Assembly: GCA_030272585.1 (NCBI GenBank)
Contig: BSYQ01000011.1
Coordinates: 4,030,001 to 4,094,000 of the forward strand
Direction: 5' to 3'
DNA from: Bryopsis sp. KO-2023
Taxonomy: Eukaryota > Chlorophyta > Ulvophyceae > Bryopsidales > Bryopsidaceae
Length of the DNA stretch: 64,000 nt
Positions 22,918 through 36,100 of the stretch are shown here, piece by piece. The notes under the pieces are model-generated. The model was not told the DNA's origin. It worked only from the letters and a program-made list of their open reading frames with translations, and did not search any database. The translations under genes and the position numbers were made by a program. Within the stretch, counting starts at the first letter, position 1, and every line of letters starts with the position of its first letter.

Positions 22918-24840
22918 TCACAGCGTGATTTCGTCAATATCGTCGATGGTCAATCCTGAAAGGAGTTTCTGCATCGAGCGCTTCTTCAGCTTCTCAACGA
23001 GACGCTTCAAAGTTTCCTTCAGCTCGTTGTTCAGCTCCATGGCCGAATCCAATCGATCCACCACTTCCTGGAGCCACGCGGACAGAAATCGATCGGGCTC
23101 TCAACCAAAACAAAACTGATCGATTTGAAGTTTGACTTAAAACACAGGACTTTTGTCGTCTGTATCGAAAACCCGCTTCACCTCAAGGTCGTCGTTCTCC
23201 TCTTCCAGCTCGTGAACTTCGTTCGCTTTGGTTCTGAGCTCGGCGTTGACCGCCGCCACCAACTTGAAGCAGAAACACGATTGAATCGACGTTACAACAA
23301 GTGCGTTACGACACGAGCGTTACGACGTCCAAAAACAAAATCACTTCTTTTGCCCCCTCCCCTCCCCCCTTCAAAAAAAAAAGAAAAGAAACCACACACA
23401 CAAAATAAAAAAACAAAGGCAAGACAACGGCACACCTTCAATCTTGCCGCTTCCGCTTCGAGAAAATCGTTCTCCCGTTGCAGCTCCCTCACCTGCTTTG
23501 CCCGTTCAAACAGGGCGACATCCCTTGCCTGCTCCAAACCACACAGCTTTTCCACACACTCCCAACATCTATTCATATCCTTCAAACCTCCACAAGCACC
23601 CCCAAATGGCAGGAAAGTCCCGGATTATCACCTTTATGCTGGCCTCCGATCGAGAATGGCCCTCCATAATGTCACTTCCAAACTCCTCTACCCTTCAAAC
23701 AAGCCACCAGAAACCAAAGGAAACAGTGTACAGTTGGATCCAACATCCCGGAAAAAAAGACAAACACATGAAAAAACTACACCAATTATCCAAGGAGCAC
23801 CTTTTTAATCAAAGTAAGGTTACTTTTCGGGAGCCCAGAAGCTTGTTTTCTTTTTTTGGGGGGTGGGTGGACAGCCAAGACCCCCTTTGGATGCACCTGT
23901 GGTTATTAGCACAGCATTATAGAAAATGAAGGACGGGAATTATGAAAAAGATACTCACGAGAAGCAAATCGAGGAGGGCTCCCCTTCTGGCTCCAATCCT
24001 GGTGCCAGATTGACATCAAGCAAATCAACCATCGCCCCCGGGATTTGGCCAGCTGCCAGTTCACATTCCTTTTCTTGGGCAACACATTTCAGCTCCTTTG
24101 TTATTTCCACCACCTATACAACCAACACACACATTTGTTTATTAGTCACAGCTCAAGGAAGGCAAATTTCATAGATACAGCAAAAGGTTCCCTCAAAGCA
24201 TGCGGACAATTGCTTGTTGATATTGCTATATCAAGAGGTCCATGAACAAGTAACAAGTGGGTTGCAATGAGTAATGCAGGGGAAAGGGGGCAATGATTTT
24301 TCTGGAATATACGACATGAACTAGCTTAGTTTTTTTAAATGTTGCATATATCAACAGAGTTAGGAATACCCTTTTCTTTTCCCTCGCCAATTCAACAAAG
24401 AGGTTGAAACATCCCGTGCTTAACAAAACCAGGGCTGCAGTTGAAAGCTGTAAAACCAACCAAACATTTTTCTTCAGACGTGAACAACCTGATGATCCAT
24501 ATGGGGTGTCAGGGAGATCCCCCCAAAAACAACTGGAAAATCAGCAAAGCGCCTCAACACATGCGGCTCCTTTAAAGGCCAAATTTGAATTCAAAAATTC
24601 AAATTTGAATCTGGGGCAACTGGAGAGTGATTAACGATATGATGGATTCAAATTCAAAAGGAAGGGAACAGGGGGGAGCGGGGGATGAACCCAAAAAAGG
24701 ACTAGGCGTGGTTTTCTGCTGGGTGGAAAGGCCGCCCAGCATGATTTCATTCTGTTAAAAAGCCTTACCAAATTATTGGTCATTGCTTTTGATACCAAGA
24801 ACACTCCGAAGACAAGCAACCCATTTGCCACCAAAAGCAT
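22918..24840 (-). CDS. Membrane-anchored coiled-coil protein (BAP31-like layout, 5' end uncertain)
   Basis: Six phase-consistent exons: 24769-24840, 23959-24113, 23632-23692, 23436-23579, 23182-23262, 22918-23067. They give 220 residues if the first ATG (24840) is used. An N-terminal hydrophobic helix (LLVANGLLVFGVFLV) is followed by a long charged coiled coil (ELQRENDFLEAEAARLK, HELEEENDDLEEVVDRL) and an acidic C-terminus (TIDDIDEITL). The last transmembrane helix plus coiled coil resembles the C-terminal half of BAP29/BAP31-type ER proteins. The first ATG directly follows a splice-acceptor-like TAG, so upstream exons may exist. A candidate upstream piece around 24886-24938 (MEERINRAHHMYMEG) did not join in phase. 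Identity is tentative; the exon chain itself is well supported. Confidence 0.7.
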
Positions 24841-25096
24841 CTACATGTCAGCAGAAGCTTTTTTAATTGAAACTTGATTTCGATTCTCCCCCAAACCTTC
24901 CATATACATGTGATGTGCTCGATTGATTCTTTCCTCCATTTTTAAGTAGTGTTCTTATCAGCTCAAATCTCAAAATCTGGAATTTTTCTTCAAAAATTCA
25001 ACAGTGGCTTGTTCCAACAGATCGAATCAACTCAATCGCAAATTTGGACTTCAAGGTAATTTTCCAGGAATATCAGGGTTGCACATGCCAATCCAG

Positions 25097-25636
25097 TCAC
25101 TCCAGATCTTCCAAAAAGAGCGTTTCCCCGCCGCCTGTGCCCTCCCCGCCGCCAAAAACGCTCACCCCTTCAACGAAGTAACGGCATATTCCCTCCTCGC
25201 TTGTCAGCCAGCTTTTTCGCTCCATCGTCCCCAATGTTTGCTTCCAATCGCCCAGTCCACCACAACATACCCGAATAGAAAACCACCACCAACGACGAGC
25301 ACTGTCAAGTGTGGTCCACAACCTGTACATGACACGTCCCATCACGTAGAAACAACAACGTGCGGACTGGAAGCGGCGGCTCCTGCACCAGATCAGGGGG
25401 GCAAGATGCGAGCACAATCTGAAAGCATCCTGATAAAGAATCGACGTTGCCTGTGAAGGGTGGGTTGTGGCGGCATATATCAAAACACACCATGTGCAAA
25501 ACCGACACGCCTCAAACAAGAATAACCTCACCGACATCATGTGATGCCGGCAATTAGCGATGGTGGCGAAGTGGGAGAGTGTCAACTGTTGGCAATGCAT
25601 ATTGCTGAGAGGGTCGCCAGAAGCGCTTCTTCGCAC
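25097..25636 (-). other. Unassigned open frame, 179 codons
   Basis: A long uninterrupted minus-strand frame, rich in Cys, Trp and Arg (for example CRFCTWCVLIYAAT, SARRWWWFSIR), containing one possible hydrophobic segment. It lies upstream of the coiled-coil gene and could be its 5' exon or an independent gene. Several strong donor-like GTGAGG/GTATGT sites fall inside it, so parts may be intronic. No domain recognised. Confidence 0.3.
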
Positions 25637-26117
25637 ACAGTATTGAATGTGCGTTTGCGGCTGTGATTGCGGCTGTGTGTTTCAACGCAATATTGGGAAG
25701 CAGAAACCCAAATCACGCAAACAAGAAGACATTATTCAACAACGATCAACCTCAAACCAAAGAGGGAGTCGATCAAGCGTATTGTGTTGAACTGTGCGGG
25801 CGTACATTAATATAAAACTGTTGCGAAACGGAGGAGAAAAGGTTCTATGGCTGGGAATACACCGAGGGCGGAGCCGATTTGCTCCCTGGCTAACCACGCC
25901 CGCCTCCTGTGGGTGCAACTGTACTTTCCTAAAATTTTCCACCCTATTTTCCTCCCCCCATCCACACCCAACCCAACAACATCAATCACCCATATGTATT
26001 CTACCCACGCATTTCCGTCAAAACCAGGTCAATCTGATAAGAGGCGCCCAGACCCCCTTGCCCTGCAACCTTATGGTGTTTTCCTGACACGTTTAAAAAC
26101 ACAACACGAACGTTTTG
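25637..26117. other. Intergenic, 3' flank of the CTFxP-repeat gene
   Basis: Short open frames only; no supported exon. The CTFxP gene stop codon is at 26118-26120. Confidence 0.4.
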
Positions 26118-29100
26118 CTAGCGATCATCGATGGCAAGAGGATGCACGGTCGACCCTGCGGAAGCACTGTCGGCATCCAGGATTTGCTGGAGTAGTTCTT
26201 TTGTGACGGCGGCGTTGGTCTTTGGCTGAAAAGTGCATTCCCTCATGGCCTGGGACAGGAGCGTCTCTTTCAGCTTCTTCCGTTTGAGGTCCATCTTTGC
26301 CTGAGTGGGAACACCGCGAAAGAGTTAGCATGCTCGACTTCCTATGGGGGTCCAATTGGTGTTTGTTTTACGGAAATGTTCATACAGACCCAAATCCTAT
26401 GGGGGTATGGATTCATTGGAAGGTGCCCTTGGGGTGTGGGTTTGGAGTGATTGAGCGTTCTTCTTATATCGAATGTACAAACGACAGTTGCCATTGCGTG
26501 GGGGTGGCTGCGGCTGACCTTGTCTCTTGCTTCTGTCAGGTGGAAAGGTTCAGGCACAGTGAATTGAGTGGCTGGGGCGGTTGGGTTGGTCAAGAAAGCT
26601 TTCGCTTCTCGCTGGTTTTGATCCTCCTTCAAACGAGCAGCCAGTTGCTGCAGCTCGATGTGCCTACCCAATCCTTGAACAAGCACTGGAGCCTGAGATA
26701 ACAACCCAATTGTTTTGCTTTTCTTTCCCAACATTGGCCATAGCGGCGATTCTGATTGATTACGAGCTGCAGAAAGTGGGGTTCGAAAGGGTGATCAAGG
26801 GAAATGCTTTGTTTTGTTTTTTGGTTCCCCTTGGACATGTGTTGGCATACGTCTTGCTTGGGGCTGTCTTTTATGACATCTGGTGTGAATGTGCATTCTT
26901 TGAACTCCATCTTTTCCCTTTGCTTGCGAAGGTGGTCCAGTTTCTGATCCTTTCTCGACTGATGCTGTTGGGCTCTGGTCAAAAGGTCCATTGGTGGCTG
27001 GAAAACAAAAATTGACCAAAAAAAATAAATCCAAAAATCTATACTGACTAGCCAAAAATTAAATCCCATCTTTTTGGGAGGAGAAAAAAAGAAACCACAA
27101 AAAAAGGAATCGTCTCGTCAACAATTGAAAATTAGCAGCAAGCGGTAAAAACAAGGGGTCGATCCATATGGTTCAACCTCGAGCCATAAAAAAAAGCTGC
27201 TTACAGTTGAAAAAACATTTAGAGTTGATGCCGCTTTATTGTTTTTGGTTATTTTTAAATCAACACAAGCAAAGAATGGACTCCGAGAAAATCTTACCCC
27301 TGCTGAATAGGATCCACGCACGGCTGACACGGAGCGAGGCCTTCCTGGTCTGCGGCCGGTGGCGGGTTTGAAAGTGCATTCCTGAGAAAATCGAACTTCG
27401 GCCGCTTGTTTGGCTCTATCGACCGATTTCTTTGATCTGGACTCATGGTAAAGGTCCTCCACTGTTTTCGACTGCAACACAAACCCCAACATTGGTTTTC
27501 GCTCCTCAAACTCAATAAAAAATGAATTTGGAGGAAAGAAAGGTCCACCCTCAATTTCCAGCCCACCAAAAAAGGCCAGTTAAGTTTTTACTCCGAATCT
27601 CAATGGATTTCTTCCTCACCTTTCCCAGTTTTTTCGAATTCGGGTTTATTTCTGGATGGAAAGTGCATTCTGAGTAATGTTGTTTGGCCAGGGCATCACG
27701 GTTGCAGTCCCTGGACTCTGCATCTTTGAACGCCAGCCTTTCCACTCGGTCCTCCACCGTTTCAGCCAATCGCCCCGCCAATCTGGATGCTGCCAACACA
27801 TCGTCGGCGCTGCCCGTGTAAGGCGAGAAAGTGCATTCCTGATCCTCCTATTTAACGTTACATAGGAAGAAAACATGAGTTTAACAAAAGATTCAGCTGA
27901 TTCTCCCCCCAAATGAAACGCCAAGCATGAGGCCAGTCCATCCCCCCCCCCCCCCCCCCCCCCCCCCCCGCCCCCACAAGCATGACTCTTCAAACAACCA
28001 AACGAAAAGGTTCACTACAATCAAAATTGGTGCCCCATCCCTCCTGTAAAAGCAACCGATCAGGTTTACATAATTCCACATCATTTTTCCTAAAAAATGA
28101 TAGGTAGCACCAGCATAGCACAGGATTCGGTCAAAATTCTGGTGGAGGATTTTGACCACCCCCCCCCCAAAAAAAAATAAATAAAAATTACCAGTTCGAT
28201 TTGTCTGGCTGTTTCTTGCTCCCTCTTTTTTTCGTCGAAGTAGCGCTGCCTTTCCAGGAAGTCGTCGGGCACCTCGGTGTGTTCGATCATTTTTTTCGAC
28301 AGAGGGTTGATGGCAGGATTGAATGTGCAATCTTTGTCGGCATTGTGCTTGGCTGCATTCCTGACACATACCTTTGTAAGGGACATCGATGATGTTTCAC
28401 CTCAAACTCATTTCAACCCTTCTGATTCTTTTCTTAAATCGAGGCCGCCGTTTCAGGTCCAATAAATGTTCAAAGGGCTGTTTCGACGCTCTTTTCCGAA
28501 ATTTCCTTCATTGTTTTTCTTTTCCCTTTCATTTTTTGGAGGAAGGACTACAAAGAAGTTCTACTTATTATTATTAATCAAATTAAGCCGGATCCGACAA
28601 GTCCATTTCCAGATTTCTTCTGTTGCTGGTTTTTTGCCCTTTAATTTTTAAATGTATATTAAACATATTTTTCAATTAATGTTGAGTTTTGTAGGGGATT
28701 CCCTCCAGTGTTGTACTTACTTTGATCTGTTCATGACGGGGCCCTCCTCGCAGCTCTTAGTCAGCCTGTCCACAAAGCTCAGGTTTTCTTTCATGTCTCT
28801 CATTTCTTTCAAGACCGCTATACGAAGCGATCGTTGATTGATCGCCGGAGCGAAAGTCATGTCAGGATGTGCCTGGCCAAAAAAAAACACAAAAAAACAC
28901 AGCATCTTCTTATTCCTCTGATTCCGACACATCCAACCCTCCCTCCCCCAAAAAAAATAAAAATAAAAATTAAAATTAAGAATTGAACACCAGTAACAGT
29001 TTTTGTGTTGCAACGGTTGAAAGTAAGTGTGCTTTAATCGTGGGAATATTTTATTATTTTTTTTCAATGTATTTATTTATTATTTATTTATTTTTGTTCA

Positions 29101-31702
29101 TTTTTTTTTTCCCTCGAAACACACCGCTTTGTGGGACATGATTCTCTCCTTTTTTTTCTGTTGGAGCTCGGTGACTCTGTGTTGAATGGGCCTGTATTCC
29201 CCAGGTTTAACTCGGTGTGTGTTGGTTACGGGCTTGAAAGTGCATTCCCCCAATTCAGACAGCTCTTGTTGCATTTTCAGCCTGGCCCTAAGGAAAACAC
29301 ATTGCAGAGTAAGCAGGTGGGGCCGCCTTCTTCCGCCCATATCGTTCCATTCAATGAATTTTCAGTCTTTTTCCTTTTATTCTTTTTGGCAGGGGGGGGG
29401 GGGGGGGCAGTTGGGGACGATTCGACATCAGTAGTGGCATTTACTGGAGGTCCACTCATAGTTACACTTTTTCTGCTTTCCAAGATTTTCCTGAACCCCC
29501 AGAAGTGTGACCTTTGGATAAGGACAGCTTCACGTAATAAGTCTTCGCACACCCATAGGTTCCATAAGTTGCACAATGCACATGCATCATTCAGTTAAAA
29601 TTCTTGGAAATTCTGCCGAGGAAAATGCCAAGTTTTTGGCACTGGCCTGTTATGTATGTCACACTGGTCCTTGTTTGAGTGGCCAATTCCCCCCCAAGCA
29701 ATTTTTTCTCCAGATGGCCTATCAGGATTTTTTTTTTTGACTCGGCATACCTGACAACCTTTCTATCGTCGTACGCATGGAAAAGCCGATCTTGAACAGG
29801 CAAATCCATGCACTCATATTTGTGCTGTGGCCCCCTTCCTGTTCTTGGCTTGAACGAGCATTCTCTCATGTCAGACATGCCTTTCTGGCTCCTTTCTCTC
29901 TCACACTTTTTCCAGAGATGTGTTTTGGGCTGGGCCAGCTGATTGATTCTCTCATCCCTGGAATAAAAATAACGACCAAATTTGGAAAATCAGCTTCTTG
30001 CGCAGATAAAATAAAATCTTTTGATTAAATGTTGTGTTTCCTTGGGACAGGAGGAAGGGGGGGGGGGGGTTGAAAAAACCTTGGGTGGAAGGTCGACAGG
30101 AAAGAATTTCTACTGCACCAAAAAAAATGAACCAAAAATAGATTAAAAAATAGTATCAAAAAGCAGTAGATCAATAAACAAGAAGGAATCCCTTCCTTGA
30201 ATCGAGTGGCGCACCTTGTGGCAGGGTACGATCTCGGATTCGACTTTTGCCGAGCAACGAATTTCGGCCTGAACGTCAAGTCCATGCTCTGTTCGGCCTC
30301 CAATCTCCTCTGAACAGCTTCTTTCGAATGCCGGGTCGGCCTTTTGCTCATGAAACTCAATTGAAAGCCACCCTTGCTTGCCGTGCCTGGCCTCTCCCTG
30401 GGTTGACTGTGGGATCGACCTCTGCCAGACCTTTGCACGCTTCGACCTCGATCCATGCCGCTGTCATAATCATTCTCCATCCAATTTCGGACAGAAGACC
30501 CTAAAAGACACGTTAAAACTTGCACTGTTTTGACCAAAGTGCAACACAAAACCAATAATTGTGAAAGAGCTCTTCTTTTCATGGAATTTTTCAATCCACC
30601 CATGGGATGGCCGACCTCGTGGAACGCTCGAGCTTCTTCTCCTCCTTTCGCTGTGAAGTGCATTCACTGCCACCTTTACAGCCACTGCCACTGTCTGACT
30701 TTCATCATCCATCGAATGCTCAATTGACCCTGAATCAGCCCCCTCCCTTCTGCCGTCTGTGCTGGAAATCGTACTCCATATGCTAGGATCGACCTCCTGA
30801 GGTCCGCCATGATTTTGCCTCCCTGCCAATACCCCAATCTTCGCGATTCGACTCCCTGGGCGGTGCTCAGCCTCCATGGGTTCTCTGTCTTTCGTTGCGG
30901 GGTGGAAGGCATCGATTTCGAATGGGCCGGATTGAAACTCCTTGGGCTCATCGAATCTGACGCTATGCTGGGGGCTTATGTCTTCTATGGAATGCTCAGG
31001 GGGGCCGCCATCGTTGACTGGCCCTGACAGAGTGGAGGGGGGCCCATGGATGGACTGCGCACAGGGGCTGTTTGAGGTTTGGTTGCTTACGGAGCTCCTC
31101 GGACTTAGAAAGTCAATCACTGAGTCTCGTTCCTGTGGTCTGCCTGGTGGGCGATGAACATTATGCAAGCCGGTGAGCAAGCCATGTCAATTCCAGGCAA
31201 GGGGTGCGTACACTCCCAACGAAACCAGAGATACCTTTCACGATGTTCTTCTTGCCAGACTATAATGCAAGGGAAGTCAGACGAATTCATGGGGTGGGGG
31301 CGAGAGGGAGAGTAAAAAAAACCCAAACTCACCTTCTGGCATTTCCCCCAATCCCAATCGACGCCTCCTTTCCATAAGTAGCTTCTTGACCCTTGCCCTC
31401 CGCTCAGATGTTGAGTCAGCCAGTCCTTTTAAGGCATCGATCGATTCGGCGAGGTCCCCTTGTTGCCTATCTCTGATCATTCTTTCAGTCACCTCAACCC
31501 TATCTTTGCCAAGCTTCTGAAGCTCCGGGTGCAGCTCTGTCGGGGAAGAACCTTGGCTGTGTCCTCTGTTGAATTCTGGAGAGTCCACAGTAAGTCCTGG
31601 GAGGCTGCCCCTGAGTTGCCTCACAGGAGTGCTTGGATCCTGGTTGAAAGGGGTCCCACTTGAGCTAGCACCCATCCCAGTGAACCCACCTATCAGCGCC
31701 AT
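26118..31702 (-). CDS. C-T-F-x-P motif repeat protein (13 exons), possibly cilium-associated
   Basis: Exons: 31333-31702, 31235-31259 (25-nt microexon), 30616-31139, 30215-30500, 29751-29957, 29125-29287, 28721-28872, 28192-28360, 27620-27844, 27298-27471, 26851-26997, 26519-26692, 26118-26300. Phases close, giving 932 residues. The N-terminal third is low-complexity and charged. Then come ten short motifs: MDLTFRPKF, ECSFKPRTG, ECTFKPVTN, DMTFAPAIN, DCTFNPAIN, ECTFSPYTG, ECTFHPEIN, ECTFKPATG, ECTFTPDV and ECTFQPKTN. They are spaced 40-60 residues apart by charged helical linkers, and mostly one falls per exon. Such E-C-T-F-x-P-x-x-N repeats recur in uncharacterised protist proteins; I do not know a defined function. 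It shares a divergent upstream region with the ZMYND10-like gene, which suggests but does not prove a ciliary role. The start ATG is chosen at 31702; in-frame ATGs up to 31792 are possible. Confidence 0.85.
27942..27969. repeat. C28 homopolymer
   Basis: Twenty-eight consecutive C on the plus strand, then a G and five more C. It lies in the intron between exons 28192-28360 and 27620-27844 of the CTFxP gene. The length may be unreliable in the assembly. Confidence 0.9.
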
Positions 31703-33127
31703 GCAACATATGCACCCTCTTCGGCGAAAAAACAAAGCATCCTTGCAAGTTTTGAGCTGATGTGGGTGTGCATCTATTCTTTTTTTTTTCATCTATTGAG
31801 CTTGGACCATTTGTATTATTGAAACGTCAAAATATGGGGCACTTGTTGGGGCGTTCACCTGATGCTTGTGATCGAAAGCTATCATGCCTCAAAAATTCTT
31901 CGCATTTATGAATGTCCTCTTCAACCTGCCCCCATTTTCCGTTATTGCAAAAAATCACTCAGCAGCAACTCTTTAACCATTTCGACGTTCCCGACACTGA
32001 TCAATCGTTGGATTGCACTGCTGGCTTTACTTTCTTCAAGAGTTTGAACATTTTTTGCACGATCAAGGACAAGGAACTACCTGCTCCAGCATTGCATCAT
32101 CCAAATCGGCCATTGTTCCACAGGGACAGACGCAAAGCTGCCCCCCTCCCTGATTCTTATTGCAAAAACCACAGTGCAACAGAATCAGCAGCACATCACG
32201 TACTTGGCTATACATTTATCATTATTTTAGGACACCCTCATCCTCTCTTGTACTGATGCCAAGAAAAATTCACTGGAGGACCCCCTATGGTCTACAGGTT
32301 TTCGCCCAACCACTTGGAAAGAACGAAAAAGCACACAGGAGAGAGAGGGGGAAAAAATAAAACAAAAAACAGTCAAGCTATTTTATTTTATTCTAAAGCC
32401 ACCAAATGGAAATGTGTGTCACCACCTGCCAATTTGTTGGAAAGCTTTAACTATCTCAGCACTTGGGCTTTTCTTTCCCACACCCCTATTATTGCACGTC
32501 TCTTTTTGAGGTGCTTCAAAAAAGAGACGAGCTAATAGACTACATCTACGCTTCCACATCGCTTTGTTCCTGTGTGACATACGAACTGTGGAGATAGACA
32601 GTCGTCATTGGGCGACGTCTCGACACCTAGACCTCTCCACCCCTGTTTCTCCCCCCTACCAGCAATTACCACCCTCAGTTCTCAGGCACCTACCTCACAA
32701 GAGAAAAACCCTTTTTGTCCCCGCGGCAAGGCCAGTGTCTCGTCTCCAAGAAGTCCTATAACCGTGACCTCGGTTGAGTTGAAAAAATAGCTTCGTCCGA
32801 ATGAGAACTGTCTCTGGATGTCGATGTCGGCATGCGTCTTCCAGATCGTCACCTGTCGAAATTTCTTTCGCTGTTTCTTTTGACCAAAATCGTCGAGACG
32901 AAGTAGGGACAGTTCGACCCCAACAACACCCGCTGAACTTTCAAGCGTGCATGTCGAAACACGACATGCAAGGAATTGCTGATTCGATGGTTTTTGTGGA
33001 AGCTGCGAGTGTCAGCGACAGACGTTTATGGAATAACTGTGAAGTCGTCAGATAGCGATTTCAATAAAAACTGGGATAAGTTGCTGTGTTCATTCGTCGC
33101 GATCGATCGCGTGAGGGGCCGAAAGAG
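31703..33127. promoter_or_regulatory. Divergent intergenic region between CTFxP and ZMYND10-like genes
   Basis: About 1.4 kb between two genes transcribed away from each other, so it should hold both promoters. It contains a hairpin near 32947-32967 (GCATGTCG paired with CGACATGC) and a possible small minus-strand gene at 31942-32113. No known transcription-factor site was identified with confidence. Confidence 0.5.
31942..32113 (-). other. Possible small gene fragment, MADLDDAMLEQ ... VEMVKELLLSDFLQ
   Basis: A clean start (MADLDDAMLEQ) ends at a GTAGTT donor-like site. Shortly after, another frame reads TLEESKASSAIQRLISVG then VEMVKELLLSDFLQ and a stop. The composition looks coding, but the intervening 30-50 nt intron could not be closed in phase. 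It may be a tiny gene, a uORF-like element or chance. Confidence 0.25.
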
Positions 33128-36100
33128 ATGGAGGACTTATTGAAACGTGGAAGCGATCTCGTGGGGAGACAGGCGGGGCAGGTTGGCCGTCGATCCCATA
33201 AAAGCGTCGCCATTTACTTGCTGAAAATAAACACACTTTCCATCCACTTCTGAGCAATCCTTCTCACGCTACTAAGCGAGACGCGCGCGAGTGTTTTCAC
33301 GATCAAACACGATCGCAACCAACTGTGTCTTTGATGGACAGGGGCTTCTTTCAGCAGTAGACGCTGAATGGGCGGTGCAAAGGCTGAGAGAGTTTCCTGT
33401 GGAAGAGGTATCAACTTTTCCCCCACACCACAAACTGTTTTTGTTTGGTTTTTATTTGGTTTCCGTTTACTTTCCACATCCAATATGATAACCCCATCTC
33501 AATGAAACAATGGTTTTCCTCAGGTGGGGTCCTCAAAATGGATGGACCAGAGAGAACTCATCGACAAGCTCAACATTCAGGTAGGGTTGACCCCACTCGA
33601 GAAACAGCAACACAAAATATATAATTGCCAATAACACAAAAGAAGACTGGATTGCATGATCGCATTCTCTCTTTCTCAAATTACATCGAGGCTGAAAATT
33701 CATGTTCACCCGTCCACTTTTCCTACCTGAGTAAAATTTTCATTTCGATTTCTGGGCAACCGTTTGTTCATGGAAGCAAAAAAGGATCCTCCCTCTGTTG
33801 CAAGCCATCATTGTACGTGTTTTTCCCAAAGGATTGTATCTTTTGCGTGGAGCAGAAAAACCTTGAAAAAAACAACCTGGTGGAAAAAGGCATGACGTGG
33901 TAGTGTCGCTGAAAAAACTATCCTTTGACTGTTTAATGAAACGTGCAGGCTCACTTCAATGCACAGACGCATTCGGATGAATTTGTGGTGGAGCACCTGG
34001 TTTCTCACAATAGGGTTGGGACGCTGATCCATGAAATCCTGATAATGGAGGTAGATGAGCCATGTGTTTATGAACCCAATATTGGAAGAGCTGTCCATGC
34101 TTTCCACAACAGTTCGATACGAGAACTGGCATGTTTGGTGAAGATTTATTAGTTTTCAAACGTGGCTATGAGTAATATCGGCTGGAGAGGATTGAGTTTA
34201 ATCGAATTGACCCATTGCAACTCTTTGCACTGTTTTTTTTTGCAGATCTGGCGTGAACATCTATTCCCCCGTTTGAAAAGCCACCTCGCCACATCGGTCG
34301 ACTCAGTGACATCGTATTATGTAATATACCATGAGGTCACCCTGGCAAATTTGCTCGAGGTACGGAAAGAATCATTTTTCGCATTTTTTTTTACATTGCG
34401 ATTAAGTGCAATACCTACGATCCAATTATACATGATTGATGGTTGGATGATTGCTACCTTTGGCACCACACATATGATAAAGTTGCACCGAATCTGCTGT
34501 GCATTTTTGAACAGGTGTGCCTGTTTGATAATCAAGTTTTCCGAGATCTGGAGGATGATTACTTGTTGGAGCTGTGCGATTGGTGCCATCGAAAATTAGC
34601 GTATTTGAATTCGGACGTACACAAAAGAAACCAAGCAAAAGGTGAGCCAGAAAGGAAAATATATATATATATATATATATCTTGTTATTCAGGTGGTCGC
34701 CGGAAAGAAAAAAAAAAAAAGATGGAAAAAAATTCAATTCAACCAACCGATCACAATTATTCTACATCTTTTTTTAAACTTGAATTCAAAAACACTTACA
34801 CAAAGGGAAAATGCATGAATTTTCTTTTATGAATGTACAGCAAGATTTTTTAATTGACCCTTTCTTTCATTGCTTACAGAGAAGGATTTGAAGCAATTGT
34901 TGAAAATCAGCGGGGAGGAGGAGCTGGAAAGAAACTGCCGGGACGTGGACTTTGCTACAGCAATCAGCGCTGTGACGATCTTGCGATATTTATGCGAAAA
35001 CATAACAACCCTGCCTATGTGTGTAATCAGTCGATTGCTCTGTTCTCATGACACCGTCATGGCTTTGCTAGCTTTGATCGAAAATCCTCCATGGGTTCGA
35101 ATTCGCAAATCAAAGGTGAAAAAGAAAGACAACCAAAATCTCATGGTGTGCTTTTTTTGTTTGGGGGGTGGGGGGAAAGGGGGGGGTTCAAATATGCCGA
35201 AACTGCATCTGTTCGTTGCACCTGTTGTTGTTTGAAACGTGAAAAGAGGTATTGTTTTGAAAAGAAAAAGCGTGGTGTGCCTGCATGACAGACAGAAAAG
35301 TTCATCAACAATGTTTGGGCACCAGTGGAGGCTTTCGATCGTTTCAAAATCACACAGCTCGATGGGCAAGTGGGTGACTCACGCCAGAAGTTGGTTTTCC
35401 CACCTTACACGCACTCCAATAGCCAATTGAACAGCATGACTGTGCCAATCGAGGAGTGATCTCTGACTTTCTGCTGGGTTTTTCTGGCCTCAGGTTTGGT
35501 TGAGTTTGAATGTATTGTTGGTCGAGCCCAAGTGCCGAGCGAAATATGACATGGACGATTTTCGGAAAGAACGGATCATCGGGCTGCAACGATATTTCAA
35601 CGAAATTCTGTTCGACCAATTGCCGGTTCTGAAGGATTTGGAAAGAGCGTTGGATCACTTGGCATTGGGGGTTGCTTCGGAAGGTTATGATGCCAAAAGC
35701 GCCGGCCTCATCCTTGAGCAAGTATTCCATCTTAGAAAAGAAATCCCAGTTTTCCAGTTTTTAATTTAAAAGTCTCAGAAAATGAACACTGCTTCTTCAT
35801 GAGAGGTCCGCACATCCCTCATGATAGTTCCGGTGGAGTAAGTAGCTTAGCTTTGTTATCATGTAAATTTCCTGAGTAATAAGCAATCGAGAGAGAAAGT
35901 CCCTTCCCCTTCCTCCCCCCCTTATCCAAAAAAAAGTCGATAAAAAAAGTGGCAACCAAGTCAAAGTCAAAAAGTGTGACCTTTTGGTTTCCTGGGATAA
36001 TATTTTTACTGATGGTGGCTGTGCTGTGCAGGTTCCGATGTTGAGAGAGGGCATGTTCAAAGGCAAAGACTGGGAAACCATCGCAACCAATCAAAAATAC

